A DNA stretch of 64,000 nucleotides from the NCBI RefSeq assembly GCF_021390155.1, contig NZ_CP089985.1, forward strand, positions 3,173,001 through 3,237,000. The letters run 5' to 3'. Shown here piece after piece: positions 55,371 to 63,194 of the stretch; the first letter of the stretch is position 1; each line of letters opens with the position of its first letter. The stretch comes from Pseudomonas sp. HN11. GTDB taxonomy: Bacteria; Pseudomonadota; Gammaproteobacteria; Pseudomonadales; Pseudomonadaceae. Made by a program: the position numbers and the translations under genes. The notes below the pieces were generated by a model that made no database searches, was not told the origin of the DNA, and saw only the letters and a program-made list of their open reading frames with translations.

Positions 55371-55829
55371 TCAAAGGGGATCCAGGGGGTCCAGGTTGAA
55401 ATGTCGGCTTGGCGCGCCGGCGGCCTTGAACCGGGCCTTGCCGCGCGCGTCGTCGTGTTCGGTCTCGAGGAAGAACTCCATGCGATTGCCGTCGGGATCG
55501 TTGAAATACACACCATGGCCGATCTCGTGGTCGGTGATCTTCACCACCTCTACCCCCTTGCCCAGCAACATGCCGTAGAGCTGGCGCAAGGTGGTCATGT
55601 CGCCGGCTATCTCCAAGCCGTAATGCTGCAAGCCCAAGCCGCCCTGATGGGCGCCTGGGTCTGCACGAATCAGCGCAATATCGTGATGTTTGGTGCCAAA
55701 TGCCATCATGACCCAGCTTTCGCCACGGGCACTTTCATGCATGCCCAGGATGTCGGCGTACCAGCGCGCCGACACGTCCGGGTCACTGACCCAGAGCGAA
55801 AGGTGCGTACGAAGGATCTCGACTTTCAT
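55371..55829 (-). CDS. VOC-family protein, extradiol dioxygenase-like
   Basis: Protein of 152 residues of the vicinal-oxygen-chelate fold. Three metal ligands of type I extradiol dioxygenases can be placed: His in RTHLSLWV (residue 9), His in LQHYGLE (about residue 68) and Glu in NRMEFFLE (about residue 119). A one-domain member of this size can cleave small catechols or act as a glyoxalase-like lyase. With the flanking hydroxylase and hydratase it is the likely ring-cleavage step. Confidence 0.8.
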   Translation of the reverse strand: MKVEILRTHLSLWVSDPDVSARWYADILGMHESARGESWVMMAFGTKHHDIALIRADPGAHQGGLGLQHYGLEIAGDMTTLRQLYGMLLGKGVEVVKITDHEIGHGVYFNDPDGNRMEFFLETEHDDARGKARFKAAGAPSRHFNLDPLDPL

Positions 55830-55840
55830 CGCGGGGTACC

Positions 55841-56881
55841 TCAGTTCTTCTGGACGATGGATTGATGCCCTGACTTGATCTGCGCCACGGCGGGCGTCCA
55901 GAGCACATCCGCGATTTCACTGAAATCGCGCCACTGTTTCTGCCAGCCATCCCCCCCGTTATCGGAGGTGAACAAGTGCCCATACTTGGTGCCCGCCACC
56001 ATCTGGCGCGGGTTGGCCGGGTTGAAGGCAATCGCCCAGACACACGAGTTGGGCTGCTGCGGAAGCGGCAACACTTCCCAGCTGCGCGCGGCATCACGGG
56101 ACACCAGGATTTTGCTGGTGGTGCCGGGGGTGCCATCGGAGATACTCAGGTACAGCTCGTCTTGTGTGCCCAACGGCGCGTTCATGGCGCGGATGTAGTA
56201 CAGGCCGAACGCTTCCCGGCCGATGATGCCGGTCCAGGTCGAGCCTTCATCCAGGCTGCGATAGACCGCATTGACGCAGACCACCACGATGACTTTCTGG
56301 CCGTGATTGGGCAGGACCAGAATGTTGTGCACGTCCGAGTTGTAGTCCCACAGCAGACGGTCATCGACACGGGTCCAACTGTCGCCGCCATCACTGGAGT
56401 GGAACAGCCCTCCCTCTTCCAGGCCGAACCACAGCTGGTCGGTGTCGGTTGGGTCATAGGCAAAGGCCAGCAGGCGTGGGCGGCTGACGCCGTCGCAAAA
56501 CTCAGGAATCTCGACCGGCGCGCGGTCCCAGGTCAGGCCACCGTCCAGGGTGCGCCACAGGACGGCCCGCGAAGGTGCGCCGGTGCCGACGAAAATGCGC
56601 TGTGCATTCATGGGGTCGACCGCGACCTTCCATACTGTCTGCCCGTTGAACGGCGAGTCCACACGCAGCCAACGCCCGCCAGTGTCATGGCTGACACACA
56701 GGCCCACGTCAGTACCGGCATAGATCACCTGCGGCGCGTCGGGGTGTACGCTCAAGGACCGGGTGATGGCGTCAAACTCCAGGTCCTGCCCCAGGCCCAG
56801 GCGATGCCAGGTCCGGCCATCGTCGGCGCTGCGGATCACTGCTTGCCCTACGGTGGCAACCAAAAGGGTTCCGTTACTCAT
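55841..56881 (-). CDS. Cytoplasmic Asp-box (BNR) beta-propeller protein
   Basis: Protein of 346 residues with seven Asp-box repeats (SADDGRTW, SHDTGGRW, TLDGGLTW, SSDGGDSW, SLDEGSTW, SRDAARSW, TSDNGGDGW), spaced about 45-50 residues apart, enough for a full propeller. There is no signal peptide, no membrane segment and no sialidase Arg triad that I can see, unlike the extracellular sialidases and photosystem-assembly proteins of this fold. It is embedded in the catabolic operon with 11- and 12-base gaps. Its role there is unknown; an enzyme (lactonase or lyase-type propeller) or a scaffold are possible. Confidence 0.85.
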   Translation of the reverse strand: MSNGTLLVATVGQAVIRSADDGRTWHRLGLGQDLEFDAITRSLSVHPDAPQVIYAGTDVGLCVSHDTGGRWLRVDSPFNGQTVWKVAVDPMNAQRIFVGTGAPSRAVLWRTLDGGLTWDRAPVEIPEFCDGVSRPRLLAFAYDPTDTDQLWFGLEEGGLFHSSDGGDSWTRVDDRLLWDYNSDVHNILVLPNHGQKVIVVVCVNAVYRSLDEGSTWTGIIGREAFGLYYIRAMNAPLGTQDELYLSISDGTPGTTSKILVSRDAARSWEVLPLPQQPNSCVWAIAFNPANPRQMVAGTKYGHLFTSDNGGDGWQKQWRDFSEIADVLWTPAVAQIKSGHQSIVQKN

Positions 56882-56893
56882 CGCTGATGCTCC

Positions 56894-57688
56894 TCAGATG
56901 AAGATGCCGCGGGTCAGACCGCCGTCGATGCCGATGGACTCACCCGTCACCGCGCCCGCCTTGGGCGATGCCAGGAAACCAATCAACCAGCCCATTTCAA
57001 TCGGCGCCAGGGTGCGGCGGATCGGCGTTGCGTCGATGTAGCCTTGTTCGACCTGTGCCGAGGTCTTGCCCTGCTTGACGCCTTCGCGCTCGTACAGCTC
57101 CTGGATGTGCGGCGTGTCGACCACGCCGGGATGGATCAGGTTGACCGTAATGCCCGAAGGGCCCAACTGGTCGGAAAGGGTTTTGGTCATGTGGGCAATC
57201 GCCAGGTTGCGCATCCCCGAGAGGACTTTACTGCTGCGCCCGGTGAGGCCACCGATGTTGATGATGCGACCGAAGCCCGCCGCCTTCATGTGGGGAGTCA
57301 CAGCCTTGGCGCAACGGAAATAGCCAATCACCTTGGTGTTGAGGTCGGAGAGCAACTCGTCGTCGCCGGCATGCTCGATGTCATTGCGTACCACCCCGGA
57401 CGGCGCTGCGGCACCGTTGACCAGGATATCGATACGCCCAAAGTGCTTGTAGGCCGCTTCGACCATTTCCGACACGGCCGACATTTCATTGGTGTCGCAG
57501 TACAGCGGCAGCACTTCGTTACCGGTCTGTGCGGTGATCTCTTCGGCAGCCAGTTGCAGGAACGCCATGCGGCGTGCGCAGATCACGACCTTGCAACCTT
57601 CCTCAGACAGAAACCGCGCGACTTCCTTACCGATGCCCATGCCGCCGCCGGTGACAATGGCCACGCGGCCTTTCAATTCCAGATCCAT
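56894..57688 (-). CDS. Atypical SDR protein lacking the catalytic Tyr-Lys
   Basis: SDR-fold protein of 264 residues with a normal cofactor site (TGGGMGIGKEVA, residues 13-24; NGAAAP at 91-96). At the active site the Ser strand reads NIGG (144-147) and the place of YxxxK reads SGMRN (157-161), so Ser, Tyr and Lys are all replaced. The rest of the fold is intact (LIHPGVVDT, GIDGGLTRG). It may bind NAD(P) and use another chemistry, or have a non-redox task. Part of the nine-gene operon, 12 bases ahead of the propeller gene. Confidence 0.85.
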   Translation of the reverse strand: MDLELKGRVAIVTGGGMGIGKEVARFLSEEGCKVVICARRMAFLQLAAEEITAQTGNEVLPLYCDTNEMSAVSEMVEAAYKHFGRIDILVNGAAAPSGVVRNDIEHAGDDELLSDLNTKVIGYFRCAKAVTPHMKAAGFGRIINIGGLTGRSSKVLSGMRNLAIAHMTKTLSDQLGPSGITVNLIHPGVVDTPHIQELYEREGVKQGKTSAQVEQGYIDATPIRRTLAPIEMGWLIGFLASPKAGAVTGESIGIDGGLTRGIFI

Positions 57689-57715
57689 AGCAACTACCTC
57701 GTGTGATTATTCAAT

Positions 57716-59206
57716 TCAGGCCAGATCGACAAACACGCTCTTGGTCTCTGTGTAGGCATCGATCACGTTTTTACCCATTTCCCGGCCCCAGCCGGATTGC
57801 TTGTAGCCGCCGAACGGAGAGGCCGCATCGACCACGTTCCAGCAGTTGACCCACACCGAGCCCGCCTTCAGTTGCGCGGCCACGCGGTGCGCCGAGCGCA
57901 GGTCGCGGGTCCACAGGCCGGCAGCGAGGCCGTAGGGCGAATCGTTGGCGCGCACGACCAGGTCGTCGATTTCGGTCCAGCTCATGACGGTCAGCACCGG
58001 GCCGAAGATTTCTTCACGAGCGATACAGGCACCTTCGGCGCGATCAAGGAACACGCTGGGCGCGATGAAGTGGCCGCGCTCCAGATGCGCGGGGCGACCA
58101 CCACCGCAGATCAGTTCGGCGCCCTCTTCCTGGCCCCGCTGCAAGTAGCGCTTGACCGTGTCCAGTTGCCGGCCGGACACCAGCGGGCCCATGCTGCTGG
58201 CGGGGTCCAGGCCGTTGCCGAGCACGTGGGCGGCGGCGTGTCGCTCAAGTTCCTGGAGCACCTGATCGAGCACACTGGCGTGCACGTACAACCGCGAGGC
58301 CGCTGTGCACACTTGGCCCTGGTTGTAGAAAATCCCGTCGGCCGCGCCCTTGGCGGCGCGCACGATGTCGGCGTCCGGCAAGATGATGTTCGGCGACTTG
58401 CCGCCCAGTTCCAGCGAGACCTTTTTCATATTGCTGGTGGCGGCCTGGGCGATCAGGCGGCCAACCTGGGTCGAGCCGGTAAAGGCGATCTTGTCCACGT
58501 CGGGATGCTGTGCGAGCGGCGCGCCTGTTTCAGCGCCCAGACCGGTAATCAGGTTGACCACTCCGGGCGGGAACCCGGCGGCCTCGATCAACTGCACCAG
58601 GCGAATCGCGACCAGCGGCGTTTGCTCGGCGGGCTTGAGCACCGCCACGCAACCGGTCGCAAGCGCCGGACCGAGCTTCCACACGCACATGTTCAACGGG
58701 AAGTTCCACGGCACGATCAGCGCGCACACGCCCACGGGCTCACGCAGGGTGTAGTTGAGCATCGGCGCCCCGCTGGCCGGCGACACGGGCAGCGTGCTGC
58801 CTTCGATCTTGGTCGGCCAGCCGGCGAAGTAGCGCAGGATGGTCGCCGCGCTGGCCGCTTCACCGCGCGCCGCCGCGAGGGGCTTGCCGTTTTCAAGAGT
58901 GATCAACTGCGCCAGCTCTTCACGGTGCTGATCGAGCAAGTCCGCCAAGCGGAACAGCAGCAAGCCACGCTGGGCGGGTGACTGCAGCGCCCAGGCGCCG
59001 CTGAACGCGGCGCGGGCTGCCGCGACGGCGGCGTCAACATCACGGGCATCGCCCTGGGCGACTTCGGTCAGGGTTTCTTCGGTCGCCGGGTTCTCCACCG
59101 CAAATCGCCGGCCGGCGGCAGCATCCTGCCAGCTGCCGCCGATAAACAGATGTCCGGGTTGCGAAAGAAATGCCTGGACCGCCGGTAGCACTTCAAACTG
59201 TTTCAT
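57716..59206 (-). CDS. Aldehyde dehydrogenase
   Basis: NAD(P)-dependent aldehyde dehydrogenase of 496 residues. Catalytic Cys in NQGQVCTAASRLYV (about residue 300), Glu in LELGGKSPN, Asn in PWNFPLN and the late motif GYKQSGWGREMG. It lies 11 bases behind the ThDP-dependent enzyme, and the pair would turn a 2-oxo acid into an aldehyde and then an acid. A longer in-frame opening into the preceding gene was rejected, as MKQFEVLPAVQAF follows a good ribosome site. Confidence 0.88.
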   Translation of the reverse strand: MKQFEVLPAVQAFLSQPGHLFIGGSWQDAAAGRRFAVENPATEETLTEVAQGDARDVDAAVAAARAAFSGAWALQSPAQRGLLLFRLADLLDQHREELAQLITLENGKPLAAARGEAASAATILRYFAGWPTKIEGSTLPVSPASGAPMLNYTLREPVGVCALIVPWNFPLNMCVWKLGPALATGCVAVLKPAEQTPLVAIRLVQLIEAAGFPPGVVNLITGLGAETGAPLAQHPDVDKIAFTGSTQVGRLIAQAATSNMKKVSLELGGKSPNIILPDADIVRAAKGAADGIFYNQGQVCTAASRLYVHASVLDQVLQELERHAAAHVLGNGLDPASSMGPLVSGRQLDTVKRYLQRGQEEGAELICGGGRPAHLERGHFIAPSVFLDRAEGACIAREEIFGPVLTVMSWTEIDDLVVRANDSPYGLAAGLWTRDLRSAHRVAAQLKAGSVWVNCWNVVDAASPFGGYKQSGWGREMGKNVIDAYTETKSVFVDLA

Positions 59207-59217
59207 CGTCGACTCCT

Positions 59218-60759
59218 TCACAGCGCCATCTCGATCAGGCAGGGCCCACTGGCGGCGTTGGCATTGGCCAGCGCCCGTTGCAATTGGGCATTGGTTTGCA
59301 CGGTGCAGGCTGGCACGCCGTAGCCTTTGGCCAGGGCTTTCCAGTCGATTCGCGGGTTGTCGAGCACGGTCAGGCGCAAGGCCTGGGGGTCCATTTCGGT
59401 CATGCCGAAACGGCGCAGTTCGTTCTGCAGAATTGCGTAGCGATGGTTGGCGGCAATCAGGATCACCACCGGCAACTGCTCGCGGGCAATGCTCCACAGA
59501 GTTTGAATGGTGTATTGGGCACTGCCGTCCGATTGCAGGCAGTACACGCGATTGCCGTGCTCCGCCAGGGCGGCGCCGAACCCCACAGGAATGCCCTGGC
59601 CAATCGCGCCACCGGTGTTGGTCAATACACGATGCCGTGCGGCGCCAGCGGAGGCGGTGAAAAACGGATAGCCGCAGGTGCCGCCTTCAACCGAGACAAT
59701 GCTGTCATCCGGCAGCGCAGCGGCGAGTACCTGACCGACAGACTGAGGCGTCAGTTCCGCGTGCCCAGGCGGCAGTTCGATGCCCATTGGCGTGGGCACG
59801 TAGGCCGGTGCATTCAGCGCATCGGCCAGCGCGATCAGTGCGCCCGCCACATCGTCACCGACCTCGGCCAGCGTCAGCAGGCGCTCGCGCTCGGCAAGGC
59901 GCGATGGGATGCCTTCGTAGCCAAAATAGCTGATGGGTTCGAGCACCCCGGCACACACCACTCGGTCGTACTGCTCAAGGATTTCGATCGCCACTTCCGG
60001 GAAATACGGCAGGCGGTCCAAGTCCGGCAAACCGCCGCCACGGTAGCTAAGCCGTGGGAAGGTCTCGGCAAACAAGCGCACGCCAGGCAGTTGGGCCAAG
60101 CGCCCTGCGGCTTCCAGCCCCGCGACCGACAAGCCCTCATCGCCGACGATAAACACCAGGCGCTGCCCGTTACGCAGTGCGCGTGCCACTGTCTCGACCC
60201 GGTCACCGGCAAACCGCCGAACCGGCGGGCGTATTGGCGCGAATACACCGTTGTGCGTCACCGCATTGGCTTGCAGGTCCATCGGCAGGATCAGGCTGGC
60301 GATCTGCCCTTTGGCCTGCCAGGCGGCGCGTACGGCTTCCTGCAAGTCTTCACCAATACCCGACGCGGTGCGCGAGGTACGCACCCAGCCCGAAACCGTC
60401 CCGGCCAGGGCCTGGATGTCGCTGGCCAGCGGTGGGTCGTAGTTCACATGCCAGGACGCGTGGTCGCCGATCACGTTGACGATGGGGGTATTGGCGCGGC
60501 GCGCGTTGTGCAGGTTGGCGATGCCGTTGGCAAATCCCGGCCCCAGGTGCGTCAGGGTCATCGCCGGCTTGCCGGCAATGCGGCCGTAGCCATCGGCTGC
60601 TCCGGTGCACACCCCTTCAAACAACGACAACACCGGTTTGAGTGAAGGTGCGCTGGCCATGGCTGCCACCAAGGGGATTTCGGTGGTTCCAGGGTTGGCA
60701 AAGCAGTATTCGATGCCGCTCGCCGCTGCCGCATTCACTATCAGTTGCGCACCATTCAT
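59218..60759 (-). CDS. ThDP-dependent enzyme of the acetolactate synthase/benzoylformate decarboxylase type
   Basis: Protein of 513 residues with the three ThDP-enzyme domains. The cofactor-activating Glu is in FANPGTTEIPLV (about residue 28) and the ThDP/Mg site runs from SDGSAQYT to ANH some 28 residues later (about residues 430-460). It is shorter than true acetolactate synthase and is closer in length to benzoylformate decarboxylase-like enzymes. It probably decarboxylates an aromatic or branched 2-oxo acid; no small subunit is present. First gene of the nine-gene operon, start preceded by GAGGG. Confidence 0.82.
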   Translation of the reverse strand: MNGAQLIVNAAAASGIEYCFANPGTTEIPLVAAMASAPSLKPVLSLFEGVCTGAADGYGRIAGKPAMTLTHLGPGFANGIANLHNARRANTPIVNVIGDHASWHVNYDPPLASDIQALAGTVSGWVRTSRTASGIGEDLQEAVRAAWQAKGQIASLILPMDLQANAVTHNGVFAPIRPPVRRFAGDRVETVARALRNGQRLVFIVGDEGLSVAGLEAAGRLAQLPGVRLFAETFPRLSYRGGGLPDLDRLPYFPEVAIEILEQYDRVVCAGVLEPISYFGYEGIPSRLAERERLLTLAEVGDDVAGALIALADALNAPAYVPTPMGIELPPGHAELTPQSVGQVLAAALPDDSIVSVEGGTCGYPFFTASAGAARHRVLTNTGGAIGQGIPVGFGAALAEHGNRVYCLQSDGSAQYTIQTLWSIAREQLPVVILIAANHRYAILQNELRRFGMTEMDPQALRLTVLDNPRIDWKALAKGYGVPACTVQTNAQLQRALANANAASGPCLIEMAL

Positions 60760-60790
60760 TTTCAGCCCTCTTGCTTGAGCGTTTACAGTG

Positions 60791-60858
60791 GTGAGATTTA
60801 TCACACACAAAAATTCTCACAACAAGCATTTTATTTGTATTTTTCTCACTTAATGAGA
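60791..60858. promoter_or_regulatory. Palindromes between the ThDP-enzyme gene and the IclR gene
   Basis: GTGAGATTTATCAC at 60791-60804 and TCTCACTTAATGAGA at 60844-60858 are short inverted repeats sharing the GTGAGA/TCTCAC element, with another TTCTCAC at 60814-60820. They lie in the AT-rich divergent promoter region, where an IclR dimer would be expected to bind. Confidence 0.55.
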
Positions 60859-60980
60859 TTTTATCGATATCAGGCAGGCAAAATCCCTCGCTACGATTGC
60901 GTTTTTCCCGCACTCCGGTAGTGTTGCGCCAGCGCCGGGCGGCGCGCAGCACGCGCGCTCCCCCCATTTTTAGGAAAGAA

Positions 60981-61739
60981 ATGAGCAGCCTGAGCAAATT
61001 GCTGAGTGTCCTGGACCTGTTCGGTCCACAGACATTGAAGATCGACCCCGACACCATTGCCGAGCGCATGGGCCTGTCACGGGCGACTGTGTACCGCTAC
61101 GTCAAGGATTTGTGCGACGCTGGCCTGCTGGTCCGGGTGGACGCCGGCAGCTATGGCTTGGGGCCGCGCGTCATCGAGCTGGATTGGATGATGCGCCAGT
61201 ACGACCCGATCCTTGTGGCCGGGCGTGAGCTGATGCACGAACTGTCCGCGCAAACCGGCCTGGCGGTGTTTGCCAGCGTGTTTTATGACGGGCGGATCAT
61301 CAACACTTACATCGCCGAACCGACCGACACCTACCACTTCGCGTTCGGGCGCGGACAACCGCTGCCATTCTTTCGCGGCGCACAATCGAAGGTGTTGATC
61401 GCCTTTCAGAAAGGCCGACGCTTGCAACGCTTGTTCGATGAGCACATGGCCAACGACCCGCACAGCCCGTATGACTGGGCCGGCTTCGCCAAGGCCGCGA
61501 AAAAGATCCGCAAGGACGGTTACTGCCTGACCCATGACGAACTCAACCTGGGCCTGACCGGCATCGCGGCGCCCATCTTCCAGGCGGGCCTCGACGAAGT
61601 GGTCGGCAGCCTCTCGGCCGTCGGCAGCTCGCAAAGCTTCAAGCTGCTGCGCCAGGAAACCGTGGTCGAAATGGTCATGGACACCACGCGCCGCATCGCC
61701 GAAAACATGCGAAACCAGCTCAGCAGTACCGCGCCCTGA
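60981..61739 (+). CDS. IclR-family transcriptional regulator
   Basis: Regulator of 252 residues: N-terminal winged helix (LKIDPDTIAERMGLSRATVY then RYVKDLCDAG) and a C-terminal effector-binding domain (LAVFASVFYDGRIINTYIAE, RGAQSKVLIAF, YCLTHDELNLGLTGIAAPIF). Such proteins sense aromatic acids or their breakdown products. It is divergent from the nine-gene operon and is its likely regulator. The ATG after AGGAAAGAA was chosen. Confidence 0.88.
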   Translation: MSSLSKLLSVLDLFGPQTLKIDPDTIAERMGLSRATVYRYVKDLCDAGLLVRVDAGSYGLGPRVIELDWMMRQYDPILVAGRELMHELSAQTGLAVFASVFYDGRIINTYIAEPTDTYHFAFGRGQPLPFFRGAQSKVLIAFQKGRRLQRLFDEHMANDPHSPYDWAGFAKAAKKIRKDGYCLTHDELNLGLTGIAAPIFQAGLDEVVGSLSAVGSSQSFKLLRQETVVEMVMDTTRRIAENMRNQLSSTAP

Positions 61740-61776
61740 CCGGCACAAGCAATGGGCGGGCACGGTACCTAGGCGA

Positions 61777-63102
61777 TCAGAACGGAACAGCCACCGTCAA
61801 CTGGCTGTACAGGTTGGTGCCATTGCCGCCGACCTGATTGCCGCCTGAATTGGCGCCCTGTTCGGGTTTGTAGAAGCCGATCAGCGGCGTGATGATCAGG
61901 TGCGGGTTCACCGCCCACTCGGCGTACACATCCAGCTCGCGCCCGTTGAGGTTCAGCGCATTGCTTTTGCGCAGGGTATTGAAGTCGAAGTACAGCGCAC
62001 CCAGGGTCAGGTTTTCCAGCGGGGTGGCTTTCAGCCCGACATGCTGGATGCGGGTATTGGTGTTGAATGGCCCGGCGTAGTTACCGGCGACTTCACCTTG
62101 GAACCACGTGCCGTAGCCCGCGCTCAAACCGGTGAACAGTGCGTCCCATTTTTGCGAGTAACGGGTATACCGATAAGTCAGCTTGGGCGCCCAGGCAATA
62201 TCGGCAAAGGTGTAGCCGGCTTCGCCATACCAGGCCGTCTCCGGGCCGGTGTCCTTGTCTTGCCAGGCGTATTCGAACGCCAGGCTGACGTTCTTGATCC
62301 CGGCATCCCCTTCCCCGCGCACGCTGTAGACGTTCATGCCTTTGCGCTGGCGTTGAAAGTCGCTGGCCCATTGATCGTTGACGTCAATGCCATGAATCCA
62401 GGTCAAGCCGATTGTGCCTGGCTGGCTGGTGTAATCCAGCGTACCCGCGGCCAGTTCGGTTTCGGCCTGCACGCGGTTGTCCGATTTGAGCCACAGCAGG
62501 CTGCCATGCAAGCCCTCTTGCCCGCCCAGGCGCAATACGGCGGTCTGATCAAACGCGTGCCGTGCCGCCAGGTAATACGCGCCGCCACGGTTCATCGTGC
62601 CGTCGGCCGGGCCTTTGCCCAGGTTCAATCCGTCATCGTTGATCAGAAAGCCACGGCCCACCTTGACTACCTGGCGCCCGCCGGAAATATCGACACCGTC
62701 CTTGCCCAGCGCCGGGAACAGGTCGCCGGAACGCCAGCCGAGGTAGGCGTCTTCGATCTTGGTGGTGCGTTCATTACCCAGGCTATTGCCGCCCGGGTCG
62801 CCATCACCCCAAGTGGCAGAGCTGACCAAGGCGAACGCCCCGTACGCGGTGCCATTGCCGCCCAACGCCTGGTCGCCGCTCAAACCATACTTGATATAGC
62901 CCTCACGCCAGGTGGACCCGCCTGAGGTACCGTCGTAATTCTTGCGGCTGTTGAACTGGCCGAACACGGCTGTCATGTCGGCGTTGAGGTGACGGCTGTC
63001 ATCGCTGTACAGCTCATAAGCCTGGGCCGGGTAAAGGGTGCATAACGACAATGTGCACGCAAGCGTGCTTCCAAACACTCGACGATTCAGTGAATTCCGC
63101 AT
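61777..63102 (-). CDS. Outer-membrane beta-barrel porin-like protein
   Basis: Protein of 441 residues with a signal peptide (FGSTLACTLSLCTLYPAQAY), beta-strand pattern and C-terminal Phe (LTVAVPF). It is a paralogue of the barrel at 33841-35172, sharing EGYIKYGLSG, SATWGDGD, SGDLFPALGKDGV and GTWFQGEVAGNYAGPF. Its location beside the catabolic operon and the aminotransferase suggests substrate uptake. The ribosome site is CAGGAG. OprD signature segments are not seen. Confidence 0.75.
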   Translation of the reverse strand: MRNSLNRRVFGSTLACTLSLCTLYPAQAYELYSDDSRHLNADMTAVFGQFNSRKNYDGTSGGSTWREGYIKYGLSGDQALGGNGTAYGAFALVSSATWGDGDPGGNSLGNERTTKIEDAYLGWRSGDLFPALGKDGVDISGGRQVVKVGRGFLINDDGLNLGKGPADGTMNRGGAYYLAARHAFDQTAVLRLGGQEGLHGSLLWLKSDNRVQAETELAAGTLDYTSQPGTIGLTWIHGIDVNDQWASDFQRQRKGMNVYSVRGEGDAGIKNVSLAFEYAWQDKDTGPETAWYGEAGYTFADIAWAPKLTYRYTRYSQKWDALFTGLSAGYGTWFQGEVAGNYAGPFNTNTRIQHVGLKATPLENLTLGALYFDFNTLRKSNALNLNGRELDVYAEWAVNPHLIITPLIGFYKPEQGANSGGNQVGGNGTNLYSQLTVAVPF

Positions 63103-63159
63103 GGCTCAAGCTCCTGTGGGTGCGCCTTTTAGAAGGCTGTCTTTGGTATTGGCACAACA

Positions 63160-63183
63160 CCGGTGCAGTCTTGGCTGCACCGG
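63160..63183 (-). terminator. Hairpin behind the aminotransferase gene
   Basis: CCGGTGCAG/CTGCACCGG, a perfect 9-base stem with loop TCTTGG, 11 bases after the aminotransferase stop codon. There is no real T-tract on the minus strand, so some readthrough into the porin gene is possible. Confidence 0.5.
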
Positions 63184-63194
63184 CTTTACGAGGA

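Noticed and set aside
55841..56881. Sialidase function for the Asp-box protein
   Set aside because: Asp-boxes are present, but there is no signal peptide and no evident Arg triad or catalytic Tyr/Glu arrangement.
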